Shown here: in pieces, positions 40,857-49,952 of the stretch
How positions within the stretch are numbered: the first letter of the stretch is position 1
How the letters are laid out: the number at the start of each line of letters is the position of its first letter
Assembly: GCA_002392655.1 (NCBI GenBank)
Contig: DGHK01000019.1
Coordinates: forward strand, 1 to 64,000
Direction of reading: 5' to 3'
Length of the DNA stretch: 64,000 bases
DNA from: Lachnospiraceae bacterium UBA3850
Lineage (GTDB): Bacteria; Bacillota; Clostridia; Lachnospirales; Lachnospiraceae
The notes under the pieces: generated by a model
What the model was told of the DNA's origin: nothing
Database searches by the model: none
What the model saw: only the letters and a program-made list of their open reading frames with translations
Translations under genes and position numbers: made by a program

Positions 40857-41342
40857 CTATTGTTTTTCCGCTTTTAGCCTTACTCTCAGCTCTTTGAAAA
40901 AGCTCTTAAGCAGTTCTGAACACTCCTCCTCCAGAACACCACGTGTCACCTCTACCTGATGATTAAATTCCTTCATATCAAGTAGGTTTATTATAGATCC
41001 GGCGCACCCTGCCTTTGGATTCATACAGCCAATAACAACCTCCGGAATACGGGCCTGAACAATAGCTCCCGAACACATCTGACATGGTTCCAGCGTTATA
41101 TACATCCTGCACTCCTCCAGCCTCCAGTCTCCGATAACCTTTGAAGCTTTTTTTATCGCTATTATCTCCGCATGAGCCAGGCTCTGCCTGTCTCTGTTTC
41201 TTCTGTTATAACCTCTGGCTATTACTTTGCCGTCGTGAACTATAACGCATCCGATAGGAACGTCGCCACTATCCATAGCCTTCTTGGCAAGCCTGAGCGC
41301 CTGCCTCATATATCTCTCATCATCTGTTAGTTTTGCTGCCAT
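40857..41342 (-). CDS. tadA: tRNA adenosine deaminase TadA
   Basis: 161 residues with the cytidine-deaminase-like zinc motifs: HAEIIAIKKA and LEPCQMCSGAI. It converts A34 to inosine in tRNA-Arg(ACG). It is followed by the SRP RNA gene, a common Firmicutes neighbour set. A Lys/Arg-rich helix ends the protein. Confidence 0.96.
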   Translation of the reverse strand: MAAKLTDDERYMRQALRLAKKAMDSGDVPIGCVIVHDGKVIARGYNRRNRDRQSLAHAEIIAIKKASKVIGDWRLEECRMYITLEPCQMCSGAIVQARIPEVVIGCMNPKAGCAGSIINLLDMKEFNHQVEVTRGVLEEECSELLKSFFKELRVRLKAEKQ

Positions 41343-41368
41343 CTGCTTTCTCTCTATATATAATCCTT

Positions 41369-42247
41369 TTAGGTCTGCCCGGTTATTCCAAGCCTTCCTA
41401 GTTCATCAGAAAGTGCTCCGAACTCCTCAAGAGTAAGAGCCTCCCCGCGAACCCTCGTATCAAATCCCAGATTCGTAAGTGCCTTCTCGACATCAGCCCT
41501 GCTGTAGCTTAGTCCTTCAAAATTCGAAACTGCATTGGCCAGAGTCTTTCTTCTCTGGTTAAATGCACCTCTGATTATCTTGAATAAAAGCTTCTCATCC
41601 TCAACCTCGACCGACGGCTTTTCCAATCTCCTAAGTCTGATGACTGCAGAGCCGACATTTGGTCTCGGCATAAAGCAGTTTGGCGGTACATTTGCCGCCA
41701 GATAAGGTTCACTATAGTACTGCACTGCCAATGACAGCGCACCATAATCCTTACTGCCCGGCCCGGCCTTCATCCTGTCCGCCACTTCCTTCTGTATCAT
41801 AACTGTTATGGAATCAGCAGGAATTCTCGACTCCAGCAGACTCATAATAATAGGTGTGGTTATATAATAAGGCAGATTAGCGACTATCTTGAAGGGCCTT
41901 CCCTCGAAGATACTCTCTATATCCTGCTTCATAATATCTCCGTGAATGATTCTTACGTTATCATATTCACTTAAAGTCTTATCAAGTATCGGTATCAGCT
42001 TATCATCAATTTCTACCGCCGTAACAGACCCTGCCACCTCAGCCAGATACTGTGTCAGCGTTCCTATTCCGGGACCGATTTCCAGAACCTCAGTAGTTTT
42101 ATCAATCTCAGCTGCATCTATTATTTTATCTATAACATGTGAGTCTATCAGAAAATTCTGACCATAGTTTTTTCTGAAGGTAAACTCATTTTCCTGTATA
42201 ACCCTGATTGTTTCCTTCGGGTTACTTAGCATCTTTTCCCTGTCCAT
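41369..42247 (-). CDS. rsmA: 16S rRNA dimethyltransferase RsmA (KsgA)
   Basis: 292 residues. SAM-binding motif VLEIGPGIGTLTQYLAE, start region KNYGQNFLIDSHVI, catalytic NLPYYITTPII, and the C-terminal helical lobe. It dimethylates two adjacent adenosines near the 3' end of 16S rRNA. It follows tatD by 39 bases and precedes tadA by 26. Confidence 0.97.
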   Translation of the reverse strand: MDREKMLSNPKETIRVIQENEFTFRKNYGQNFLIDSHVIDKIIDAAEIDKTTEVLEIGPGIGTLTQYLAEVAGSVTAVEIDDKLIPILDKTLSEYDNVRIIHGDIMKQDIESIFEGRPFKIVANLPYYITTPIIMSLLESRIPADSITVMIQKEVADRMKAGPGSKDYGALSLAVQYYSEPYLAANVPPNCFMPRPNVGSAVIRLRRLEKPSVEVEDEKLLFKIIRGAFNQRRKTLANAVSNFEGLSYSRADVEKALTNLGFDTRVRGEALTLEEFGALSDELGRLGITGQT

Positions 42248-42286
42248 TCTTACCTGCCCATTCTTTATTTACTTTGTTACCGTCAT

Positions 42287-43066
42287 CTACAGTCGGTACA
42301 GTTTTTTCGCATTTTCATAAGTGACACCCGCCACCTCTTCTTCTGATAAGCCTTTAAGCCTTGATATCTCAGCAACGACATAGCTCAGATATCCCGAATT
42401 ATTTCTCTCTCCTCTGAAGGGGGATGGCGTCAGGTACGGCGAATCAGTTTCCAGGACAATATTTGAAAGCGGTATAGCTTCAACCGCCCTCTTCAGCTTC
42501 TTGGAATTTTTAAATGTAACTACGCCGCCTATTCCGAAATAAAACCCCATCTTCAAAAACTCGCGGGACATTTCTTCCGAATAAGAATAGCAATGAACTA
42601 CTCCTCCTATTTCCTCAGCATGAACCTGTTTCATAAGCTCATATGTATCCTGCGCAGCATCCCTGCTGTGAATAACTATCGGAAGCTCAAGCTCCCTCGC
42701 CAGATTCATCTGAGCTAAAAACCATTTATGCTGAAGCTCCTTCGATGGTTCATCATAGTGATAATCGAGCCCGATCTCACCTATAGCCACAACCTTATTC
42801 GAGCTCCTGGCAAGTTTCCTCAGCTCTTCTATATCTTCATCAGTCATATCCCCGACATGGTGTGGGATCACTCCGACTGAAGCATACATATAATCATATT
42901 TTTTCGCAAATTTCACCGACGCTCTGGAGGTCTGTATATCGCAGCCGATATTGGTAATATTCGTAACGAGGCGCCCTTCTCCGAACTCATTTTCAAGAAG
43001 CTCCTCCCTGTCCTCATCAAATGCATCGTCATCATAATGAGCGTGAGTGTCAAAAATCCTCATCAT
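42287..43066 (-). CDS. tatD: TatD-family metal-dependent DNase
   Basis: About 259 residues from the ATG at 43064-43066 (RBS GAAGGGAT); a GTG 15 bases earlier would overlap the RBS. Metal motifs: DTHAHYDDDAF, VAIGEIGLDYHYDE, IVIHSRDA, VVHCYSYSE and VLETDSPYLTP, in family order. A TIM-barrel hydrolase of the TatD/YcfH group, 3'-5' DNase in studied members. Confidence 0.95.
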   Translation of the reverse strand: MMRIFDTHAHYDDDAFDEDREELLENEFGEGRLVTNITNIGCDIQTSRASVKFAKKYDYMYASVGVIPHHVGDMTDEDIEELRKLARSSNKVVAIGEIGLDYHYDEPSKELQHKWFLAQMNLARELELPIVIHSRDAAQDTYELMKQVHAEEIGGVVHCYSYSEEMSREFLKMGFYFGIGGVVTFKNSKKLKRAVEAIPLSNIVLETDSPYLTPSPFRGERNNSGYLSYVVAEISRLKGLSEEEVAGVTYENAKKLYRL

Positions 43067-43095
43067 ATTTATCCCTTCCACTTTTTAATATGTAT

Positions 43096-43124
43096 ATTCT
43101 AGTGTATTTAATAGTGTAGTGCAA
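43096..43124 (-). promoter_or_regulatory. Promoter of tatD-rsmA-tadA
   Basis: On the minus strand: TTGCAC (43119-43124), 17-base spacer, TAGAAT (43096-43101). Confidence 0.55.
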
Positions 43125-43126
43125 CC

Positions 43127-43155
43127 TTGTAAAAAAGCCATAAATCGATTATAAT
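43127..43155 (+). promoter_or_regulatory. Promoter of the aminotransferase operon
   Basis: TTGTAA (43127-43132), 17-base spacer, TATAAT (43150-43155), divergent from the tatD promoter. The -35 boxes are three bases apart. Confidence 0.75.
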
Positions 43156-43186
43156 ATCTGGAGTGCGTAAATAATGGAGGAAAACA

Positions 43187-44386
43187 ATGATAAATGAATT
43201 TTACAAAGAAATGACCGGAAAGGAATCGGTCATTCGTCAGTTTTTCGATTTTGCAAGAGCTCGTGCGGCTGAGATGGGACCGGACAGCGTTTTTAATTTC
43301 TCAATTGGAAACCCATCTGTACCTGCACCTGATAGCCTGAAGCAGGCACTTCTGGATATTGTTGAAAATGGTGATCCCGTGAAGCTTCACGGATACAGCC
43401 CTACTCTCGGTCAGGATTCAACCAAGCGATGTATCGCCGACTCACTAAACAGAAGATTCGGTATGAATTACGGACCACAGCACATCTTCCCTACCTCCGG
43501 TGCAGCCGGAGCTCTTTCACATGCACTCAGGTGCGTGACCAAGGAAGGTGATACCGTAATTACATTTGCACCTTATTTCCCTGAGTACATACCATATGTT
43601 ACCGGAACAGGTGCAAAACTGTCGGTGGTTCCTGCAGACTACTCAACCTTCCAGATAAACTTCGAAGAGTTTGAGAAGATGATAGATGCAAACACTGCAG
43701 CAGTTCTTATAAACTCACCTAACAACCCGTCCGGTGTTGTATACACTACTGAGACTATACAGAAGCTCGCTGACATCCTCTGCAAAAAGCAGGAGGAATT
43801 TGGTCATGAGATATTCCTTATTACCGATGAGCCGTACAGAGAGATAGTATTTAAGGGAGTGGATAGTCCGTTCCCATCTAAGTTCTACGACAACTCTATA
43901 TGCTGCTACTCCTTTAGTAAGTCTATATCACTTCCGGGAGAGCGTATCGGATATATGGCTGTAAATCCAGCAGCAAAGGATGCTGATCTTCTCGTTCCAA
44001 TGGCAGGTCAGATTTCGAGATTTACAGGACATAACTGCCCTACTGCACTTATGCAGTTTGCTATCGAAAGAGTTATAGATGAAACAAGTGATCTCAGCAT
44101 ATATGAGAGAAATGCAGATCTGCTCTACACAGAACTTACTAGAATCGGCTACGAGATAGTTAAACCGATGGGAACATTCTATATGATGCCTAAGGTTCCA
44201 GGAGCCGCCGACGGTGGTCTCAGAGATGCAAATGAATGGTGCTGGAAGATAGCAAAGGAACTCGGCCTTATCACCGTTCCCGGAGACAGCTTCGTATGTC
44301 CCGGACATTTCCGTATATCATACTGCGTGCCTACTGAGACGATAGAAAAATCCATCCCTCTCTTCGAGAAGGCTTATACATTATAA
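43187..44386 (+). CDS. PLP-dependent class I/II aminotransferase
   Basis: 399 residues, fold type I. The PLP-binding Lys is in SFSKSISLPGERIGY; other family signs are NSPNNPSGVVYT and ITDEPYREIVF, and the substrate Arg is in FRISYC near the end. It is most like aspartate-type aminotransferases of Clostridia; the substrate cannot be told by eye. RBS GGAGGAAAA. First gene of a plus-strand operon leading to malQ and plsC. Confidence 0.92.
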   Translation: MINEFYKEMTGKESVIRQFFDFARARAAEMGPDSVFNFSIGNPSVPAPDSLKQALLDIVENGDPVKLHGYSPTLGQDSTKRCIADSLNRRFGMNYGPQHIFPTSGAAGALSHALRCVTKEGDTVITFAPYFPEYIPYVTGTGAKLSVVPADYSTFQINFEEFEKMIDANTAAVLINSPNNPSGVVYTTETIQKLADILCKKQEEFGHEIFLITDEPYREIVFKGVDSPFPSKFYDNSICCYSFSKSISLPGERIGYMAVNPAAKDADLLVPMAGQISRFTGHNCPTALMQFAIERVIDETSDLSIYERNADLLYTELTRIGYEIVKPMGTFYMMPKVPGAADGGLRDANEWCWKIAKELGLITVPGDSFVCPGHFRISYCVPTETIEKSIPLFEKAYTL

Positions 44387-44402
44387 TTTGGAGGACAGTT
44401 AC

Positions 44403-45968
44403 ATGGATACTGAAAAGACAGCAAGTATGGATATAGATATTACAGCCAGTGTGGATATGGGACCCGAAAGGCTTGCAGGTATACTTATCCATCCAACCTC
44501 ATTCCCGGGGCCTTACGGAATAGGCGACCTGGGGAAGGGTGCTTATGATTTTATAGATTTTATGCAAAAATCCGGAATGAAGCTGTGGCAGGTTCTGCCG
44601 CTTGGACACACAGGCTTCGGCGATTCGCCTTATCAGCCATTTTCTTCATTCGCAGGACAGCCGCTTATTATTAGCCTGGATCATATGAGAGAGCTTAATC
44701 TTCTCTATGATGATGATTTCAAGGATATGCCACAGTGGAATCCAGAGGATATATGCTACGGCGATGTGATTGCATTTAAAAACTCTCTTTTCCAGAAGGC
44801 TTATGAGAGATTTCTTGATGAAAATATACATGACGGTTTTTCAACAAACGAAGAACTGATGAAGGCTTACGAGGATTTCAAGCTTCAGAACAAAAACTGG
44901 CTTGATGATTATGCTCTCTTCATGGCAGGAAAGGACTTCCACAAAGGCGCTCCATGGTATATGTGGGAGGATGATCTGAAAAATCCTACAGCTGCACAGA
45001 GAAAGAAATGGGAGAACAAGTTGGAAAAGGAACTCGGTTACTACGAATTCCTTCAGTTCTTCTTCGATTTCCAGTGGATGAAGCTCAAAAAATATGCAAA
45101 TGACAGAGGCATCAGGATTGTCGGAGACATACCTATCTTCGTTGCATGGGACAGTGTTGATGTCTGGGTAAACAAAAAGCTCTTTAATCTTGATACAAAA
45201 GGATACCCAACAGTTGTTGCCGGAGTACCGCCTGATTATTTCTCAGCAACAGGTCAGCTCTGGGGAAATCCGCTTTACAAATGGCCGGAACACAAGAAAA
45301 CAAGTTATGAATGGTGGTTCTCACGTATCAAGCATCAGCTAAAGCTGACGGACTATCTGAGAATAGATCACTTCAGAGGCTTTGATAAATATTGGGCAGT
45401 TCCATACGGAGAACCAACAGCAATTAATGGTAAGTGGGTAAAGGCTCCGGGCGAGAATTTCTTCACTATGCTTGAATCAACACTCGGTTATCATATGCCT
45501 ATAATCGCTGAGGATCTCGGAGAAATCGATCACTCAGTTGTTGAACTCAGAGATAAGTTCGGATTTCCGGGAATGAAGATACTTCAGTTTGCATTTGAGA
45601 ATCCAAACGAGAACAACTTCCTTCCTCACAATCATGTAAGAAACTGTGTATGCTACACAGGTACTCACGATAACGATACTACTCTCGGCTGGTACAAGAA
45701 TTGTTTTGAACAGTCCAGAGATAAGCTGAGAAGATATTTCAGCACTGACGCAAGTGATATCTGCTGGGTTATGATAAGAGCTTGCTTCGGTTCTGTTGCA
45801 ACAATGGCCATCGTACCTATGCAGGATGTACTGGAGCTGGATTCATGGGCCAGATTCAACACACCGGGTGTAGGTGAAGGAAACTGGTCATGGAGATACA
45901 AGCAGGAGGCTCTGACTGAGCACCTGTCAAAACGTTTATATGAAACAGCGACCATGTTTGGACGTTAG
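44403..45968 (+). CDS. malQ: 4-alpha-glucanotransferase (amylomaltase)
   Basis: 521 residues, GH77. The ATG at 44403 with RBS TTTGGAGGACAG is preferred to a TTG at 44388 that overlaps that RBS. Family signs: LLPLGHTGFGDSPYQPFSSF, GDIPIFVAWDSVDVW, YLRIDHFRGFDKYWAVP (catalytic Asp region), IAEDLGEIDHSV and YTGTHDNDTTLGW. It transfers maltooligosaccharides, releasing glucose during maltodextrin or glycogen use. Confidence 0.95.
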   Translation: MDTEKTASMDIDITASVDMGPERLAGILIHPTSFPGPYGIGDLGKGAYDFIDFMQKSGMKLWQVLPLGHTGFGDSPYQPFSSFAGQPLIISLDHMRELNLLYDDDFKDMPQWNPEDICYGDVIAFKNSLFQKAYERFLDENIHDGFSTNEELMKAYEDFKLQNKNWLDDYALFMAGKDFHKGAPWYMWEDDLKNPTAAQRKKWENKLEKELGYYEFLQFFFDFQWMKLKKYANDRGIRIVGDIPIFVAWDSVDVWVNKKLFNLDTKGYPTVVAGVPPDYFSATGQLWGNPLYKWPEHKKTSYEWWFSRIKHQLKLTDYLRIDHFRGFDKYWAVPYGEPTAINGKWVKAPGENFFTMLESTLGYHMPIIAEDLGEIDHSVVELRDKFGFPGMKILQFAFENPNENNFLPHNHVRNCVCYTGTHDNDTTLGWYKNCFEQSRDKLRRYFSTDASDICWVMIRACFGSVATMAIVPMQDVLELDSWARFNTPGVGEGNWSWRYKQEALTEHLSKRLYETATMFGR

Positions 45969-45982
45969 TAAGGAGGTGCCAG

Positions 45983-46720
45983 ATGATAAGATTGGTTATC
46001 GCCGCTATATATACATTTTTATCAGTAGTTTTACTGTTCCCTTATCACATCTACCTATGGTTTGTATCAAAAAAGGACAAGTACAAGGGATGGTATAAGA
46101 GCTGGAAATTTGTCGGAAGATTCTTCAAGGGTCTTATCAAGATAGCAGGCACAAAAGTTGAAGTCCGTGGAGCAGAGAATCTCGCGAAGATTCCGAAAGA
46201 GCAGGGAATCCTCTTCATCGGTAATCACCGCAGCTTCTTTGATATAATTATTCTCCAGACTATAGTCGACAGACCTACAGGCTTTATCGCTAAAAGCGAT
46301 TTTAAGAAGATTCCGCTTTTCAAGCACTGGGTTACTGACATTGGTGCAATCTTCCTGGACAGGAAAAATGTCAGAGCAGGTCTTGAAACTATGAATCAGG
46401 GTGCCAAATATATGGAAATGGGACTTTCAATAGGTCTCTATCCTGAAGGCACCAGAAATCACACAGACACTCTTCTTCCATTCAAGAAGGGTGGATACAG
46501 AATGGCCAAGAACGCAAAAAGCCCTATAATGCTTGTTGCTGCCACAGGCTTTGATGATATCCTTGAAAACAACAAACCACCTGCACTCAGGAAGAGACAT
46601 GTAATAGTTGAATTCAGCGAGCCTATGTATCCTGACAGAATGGAGAAAGTTGAGTGCAATAAGCTGTATGAAGAATTCCCCGAGCGTATTCAGAAGATGC
46701 TCGATTCTCATAAGAAGTAA
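45983..46720 (+). CDS. plsC: 1-acyl-sn-glycerol-3-phosphate acyltransferase
   Basis: 245 residues. N-terminal membrane helix, then the acyltransferase motifs GNHRSFFDIIIL (HX4D) and GLYPEGTRNHTDTLLPFKKGG. It acylates lysophosphatidate to phosphatidate at the membrane. It follows malQ by 14 bases with RBS AAGGAGG. Confidence 0.94.
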   Translation: MIRLVIAAIYTFLSVVLLFPYHIYLWFVSKKDKYKGWYKSWKFVGRFFKGLIKIAGTKVEVRGAENLAKIPKEQGILFIGNHRSFFDIIILQTIVDRPTGFIAKSDFKKIPLFKHWVTDIGAIFLDRKNVRAGLETMNQGAKYMEMGLSIGLYPEGTRNHTDTLLPFKKGGYRMAKNAKSPIMLVAATGFDDILENNKPPALRKRHVIVEFSEPMYPDRMEKVECNKLYEEFPERIQKMLDSHKK

Positions 46721-46741
46721 TCTATTAAGAGGAGAAAACAT

Positions 46742-47335
46742 ATGATACTTTTAGCAACCGGATGGATCATCGCCATCATCGTTACTATAGTCCTTGTCGG
46801 CATTATGATCGGACTTTATATCTTCGGAAACAAGATGCAGGCAAAGCAGATGGAACAGAGAGAGCAGATCAGTGAGGCATCACAGCCTGCTACACTCTTC
46901 ATCATTGATAAGAAGATTATGCCTATGAGGGATGCCAAGCTTCCGAAGATGGTTATGGAACAGGCACCAAAGAGATATCAGAAGGCAAAAATCCCTGTAG
47001 TAAAAGCAAAAGTCGGACCACAGATTATGACATTTATCTGCGAAGAGGCTATATATGATGATGTTCCATCACATGGCGAGGTTAAGGCCATGGTAAGTGG
47101 AATCTATATCACCAGTGTCAGAACTCTTCATAAGAAGACAAAGAAGCTTCATCAGGAAGAACTCGAGAATGCTCCACGCAAGAAATCCTTCCGTGAGAAG
47201 ATGGTTAAGAAGCAGGCTGAATATCAGAAGCAGCTTGACTATGAAATTGCCGTAAAGAAGACGAAGGAAGAAGCAAAGAAGCAGAAAGCTGAAATGAAGA
47301 AGAAGAAAGAGCGAGAGAAGAAGATTACTGTATGA
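46742..47335 (+). CDS. Single-helix membrane protein with Lys-rich coiled-coil tail
   Basis: 197 residues: N-terminal helix (WIIAIIVTIVLVGIMIGLYIFG), a small beta-rich middle (PVVKAKVGPQIMTFICEEAIYD), and a C-terminal ~70 residues almost entirely Lys/Glu/Gln helix. I do not recognise it. The cytoplasmic tail could bind nucleic acid, phospholipid or a partner. It is in the malQ-plsC operon and its stop overlaps the CPBP start by four bases. Confidence 0.75.
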   Translation: MILLATGWIIAIIVTIVLVGIMIGLYIFGNKMQAKQMEQREQISEASQPATLFIIDKKIMPMRDAKLPKMVMEQAPKRYQKAKIPVVKAKVGPQIMTFICEEAIYDDVPSHGEVKAMVSGIYITSVRTLHKKTKKLHQEELENAPRKKSFREKMVKKQAEYQKQLDYEIAVKKTKEEAKKQKAEMKKKKEREKKITV

Positions 47336-48183
47336 AGCCAAAATATCTGATAATTATGATGGCACCGCTTCTTGCGTGCCTTATAGTCACAATACTTGCA
47401 TATTTTGCCGCTTTCGCTATGACGGTTATCACAGGACAGGTTGATGTACTTGATACATATTCCGCCCTTGTTGACGAGGGCATCTTCAACCTGTTCAGAT
47501 TTACCCTCATTATCATAATGTGCGGAGTATGGTATATGAAAAGCTTCCCTGATATTTTCTATCACAGGGAAGCTCCTTTTTCTGTTATTTTAAAGAAAAC
47601 ATTTCACCCAATGGGAATCATTCCGCTTATTCTCCTGGGAGTTTCAATCCAGATAGCAACTGATAGCATACTATACGTTCTCGGTCACTTTTTCAGGACT
47701 GCATTCGCCTCATATGAACATATGATGGAAACCTTTGAAGGAAGCAATTCCGTTCTTTTTATCATTACGGTCTGCACCATAGGTCCTGTCGCAGAAGAGC
47801 TTTTGTTCAGAGGACTTACTCTTCAATATGCGACGAAAGCCTTTGACAATAAGAAGTATAAATATGCTATAGCAGTGTTTATACAGGCGATTCTATTCGC
47901 GGTATATCATGGAAATATAATTCAGTCCACCTACGCTTTTATCTTCGGTCTCCTTTTCGGAGCCATCACAGTTAAAGCAGGATCCGTACTACCCTCGATT
48001 ATCACACACTGCACTGTAAATGCCAGCTTGTATCTGCTTCCTGCAGATATTTTCAAATATCCGAAAAGAGCATTTGTGATAATGATCATATCCTTACTGG
48101 CTCTCATCGGAAGCTTTGCTCTGGCATACATCCATTTTGGATCAGACAATTCTACTGATGACGACGATAAGCCATCTGAATAA
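47332..48183 (+). CDS. CPBP-family intramembrane metalloprotease
   Basis: 283 residues, about seven membrane helices. The Abi/CPBP motifs are AEELLFRGLTLQYA (EExxxR), FAVYHGNIIQSTYAFIFGLLFG and SIITHCTVNA. Related to CAAX prenyl proteases; the substrate is unknown. Its 3' end overlaps the convergent ddl gene by 32 bases. Confidence 0.9.
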   Translation: MKPKYLIIMMAPLLACLIVTILAYFAAFAMTVITGQVDVLDTYSALVDEGIFNLFRFTLIIIMCGVWYMKSFPDIFYHREAPFSVILKKTFHPMGIIPLILLGVSIQIATDSILYVLGHFFRTAFASYEHMMETFEGSNSVLFIITVCTIGPVAEELLFRGLTLQYATKAFDNKKYKYAIAVFIQAILFAVYHGNIIQSTYAFIFGLLFGAITVKAGSVLPSIITHCTVNASLYLLPADIFKYPKRAFVIMIISLLALIGSFALAYIHFGSDNSTDDDDKPSE

Positions 48184-49210
48184 GTCCATCGAGGTAGTCG
48201 CACATCTTGTAACCCGCCTTCTCCATAAGCATAGGATACATGCTTATGGACGTATGTCCGGGGATAGCATTTATCTCATTAAATACAACTCTGTTTGTTC
48301 CATTCTCAAGGAAGAAGTCTACTCTTGCAAGTCCAAAACCATCACACGCTTTGAAGATGGCTATTGCAGCTTCTCTTATCTCATCAGCTTTTCCATCAGG
48401 AAGTTCAGGATCTAATATTGTTTTTGATTCACTGTTATTATACTTAGCATCAAAATCATAGAACTCTGCAGCAGCAAGTATCTCACCTACACCGCTTGCT
48501 ATAACATCATCACCGCAGCCATAAACCGCACACTCTATCTCTCTTCCTACTATTGCTTCTTCGACCAGTATTTTAGTATCATTTTCAGCCGCAAGCTTGA
48601 GACCAGCTATAAGCTCTTCTCTGTTGTGAGCCTTTGATATACCTACTGAAGAACCTGCGCAGGATGGTTTGATGAATACTGGATACTCTCTCTTTTCTTC
48701 TATCCTTTTGACAACACTGTCCATGTCGGAGAGCTCATAGGCTCTGACACCTACATAATCGGCCTGATCCACATTTATATCATCCACTATTATTTTAGTA
48801 AAAAATTTGTCCATTGTTACTGCACTTGCCAAATGACCGCAGCCTACATACGGAATGTCTGCCATCTCGAAGAGCCCCTGTATTGTTCCGTCCTCTCCCC
48901 AGAGTCCGTGAAGCACAGGAATAGCTACATCAATATCCCTCTCTTCATAATGTTCACCATCTGTTATGATCAGTTTATGATCTGAATCCGGAGATATGAT
49001 AGCTCGGGTACTTCCATTTTCCCAATCCGACTTGGTGAAGTCCTGAGTGGAATCCACCAGAAGCCAATGGCCCTTCTTTGTGATACCTATACATGTTATA
49101 TCGTATTTATCCTTATCAAGTGCATTTATTACAGTCATTGCCGAAACGCAGGAGACATCATGCTCACTTGATCTTCCTCCGAATATAACAGCTACTTTTT
49201 TCTTTTCCAT
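48152..49210 (-). CDS. ddl: D-alanine--D-alanine ligase
   Basis: 352 residues, ATP-grasp. N-terminal VIFGGRSSEHDVSCVSA, central YPVFIKPSCAGSSVGISKA, C-terminal RVDFFLENGTNRVVFNEINAIPGHT, all typical of Ddl. It makes the D-Ala-D-Ala of peptidoglycan precursors. No van-type neighbours are seen. Its end is convergent with, and overlaps, the CPBP gene. Confidence 0.96.
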   Translation of the reverse strand: MEKKKVAVIFGGRSSEHDVSCVSAMTVINALDKDKYDITCIGITKKGHWLLVDSTQDFTKSDWENGSTRAIISPDSDHKLIITDGEHYEERDIDVAIPVLHGLWGEDGTIQGLFEMADIPYVGCGHLASAVTMDKFFTKIIVDDINVDQADYVGVRAYELSDMDSVVKRIEEKREYPVFIKPSCAGSSVGISKAHNREELIAGLKLAAENDTKILVEEAIVGREIECAVYGCGDDVIASGVGEILAAAEFYDFDAKYNNSESKTILDPELPDGKADEIREAAIAIFKACDGFGLARVDFFLENGTNRVVFNEINAIPGHTSISMYPMLMEKAGYKMCDYLDGLIQMAYRRHQ

Positions 49211-49231
49211 CGTATCATTTCTCCTAATTGT

Positions 49232-49942
49232 TTATTTACTAACACCAATAGCTACACTGGTATAATACACCTTTTTAATTCCTTTTTCCATACACGCAAG
49301 CGTACAAGCTTCTATCGTAGCTCCGGTCGTATATATATCATCTACCAGAAGGACAACCTCCGGCATATCCTGTATCTTATCAAATGTTTTAAAGGCTTTC
49401 TTCAGATTTTTCTCTCTTTCAGTATTGCTTAGCTGCTTCTGTGGTACTGTAAATGTCGTCCTTTTCAGGATATCATTTCTTACATTTATTCCCATACATC
49501 TTCCCAGCGATACGGCTATCAACTCTGCCTGATTATAGCCTCTAGATAACATCTTACGCGGATGAAGAGGAACCGGAATAATAGCCTGAATCTGACATTC
49601 CTTAAGCTCTCTTCCGTATACCCGCATTATCTCTTCTCCGTAAAATGCAGCATATTCCTGTCTATCACCATACTTAAGTGCCATGAGCGAATCTGAAAGC
49701 GGTGGCATATAATTGAAAACCGGGAAGCCTCTTACATAGCTTCTTACACTCTTCCTGCAATCCATGCAGTATTCTTCCTCCTCAGATTCTATCTCTTTTC
49801 CGCATTTGTAGCATCTCGGACTCTCAACGTAGCTGAGACTTCTCCGACACGATTCACATACCCTGCCACTATCTAACGAAAGCAATTCGTCACATACCGC
49901 GCATCTGGGTGGGAACAGTATATCCTTCAGTTTTTCCTTCAA
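49232..49942 (-). CDS. comF: ComF-family phosphoribosyltransferase-like protein
   Basis: 236 residues from a TTG start with RBS AAGGAG. The N-terminal zinc finger uses CAVCDELL...CESC and CYKCGKE...YCMDC; the C-terminal phosphoribosyltransferase domain has PVPLHPRKMLSRGYNQAELIA and VVLLVDDIYTTGATIEA. ComF helps bring in DNA in competent bacteria. It lies 10 bases after recD2. Confidence 0.94.
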   Translation of the reverse strand: MKEKLKDILFPPRCAVCDELLSLDSGRVCESCRRSLSYVESPRCYKCGKEIESEEEEYCMDCRKSVRSYVRGFPVFNYMPPLSDSLMALKYGDRQEYAAFYGEEIMRVYGRELKECQIQAIIPVPLHPRKMLSRGYNQAELIAVSLGRCMGINVRNDILKRTTFTVPQKQLSNTEREKNLKKAFKTFDKIQDMPEVVLLVDDIYTTGATIEACTLACMEKGIKKVYYTSVAIGVSK

Positions 49943-49952
49943 ACTACACTCC

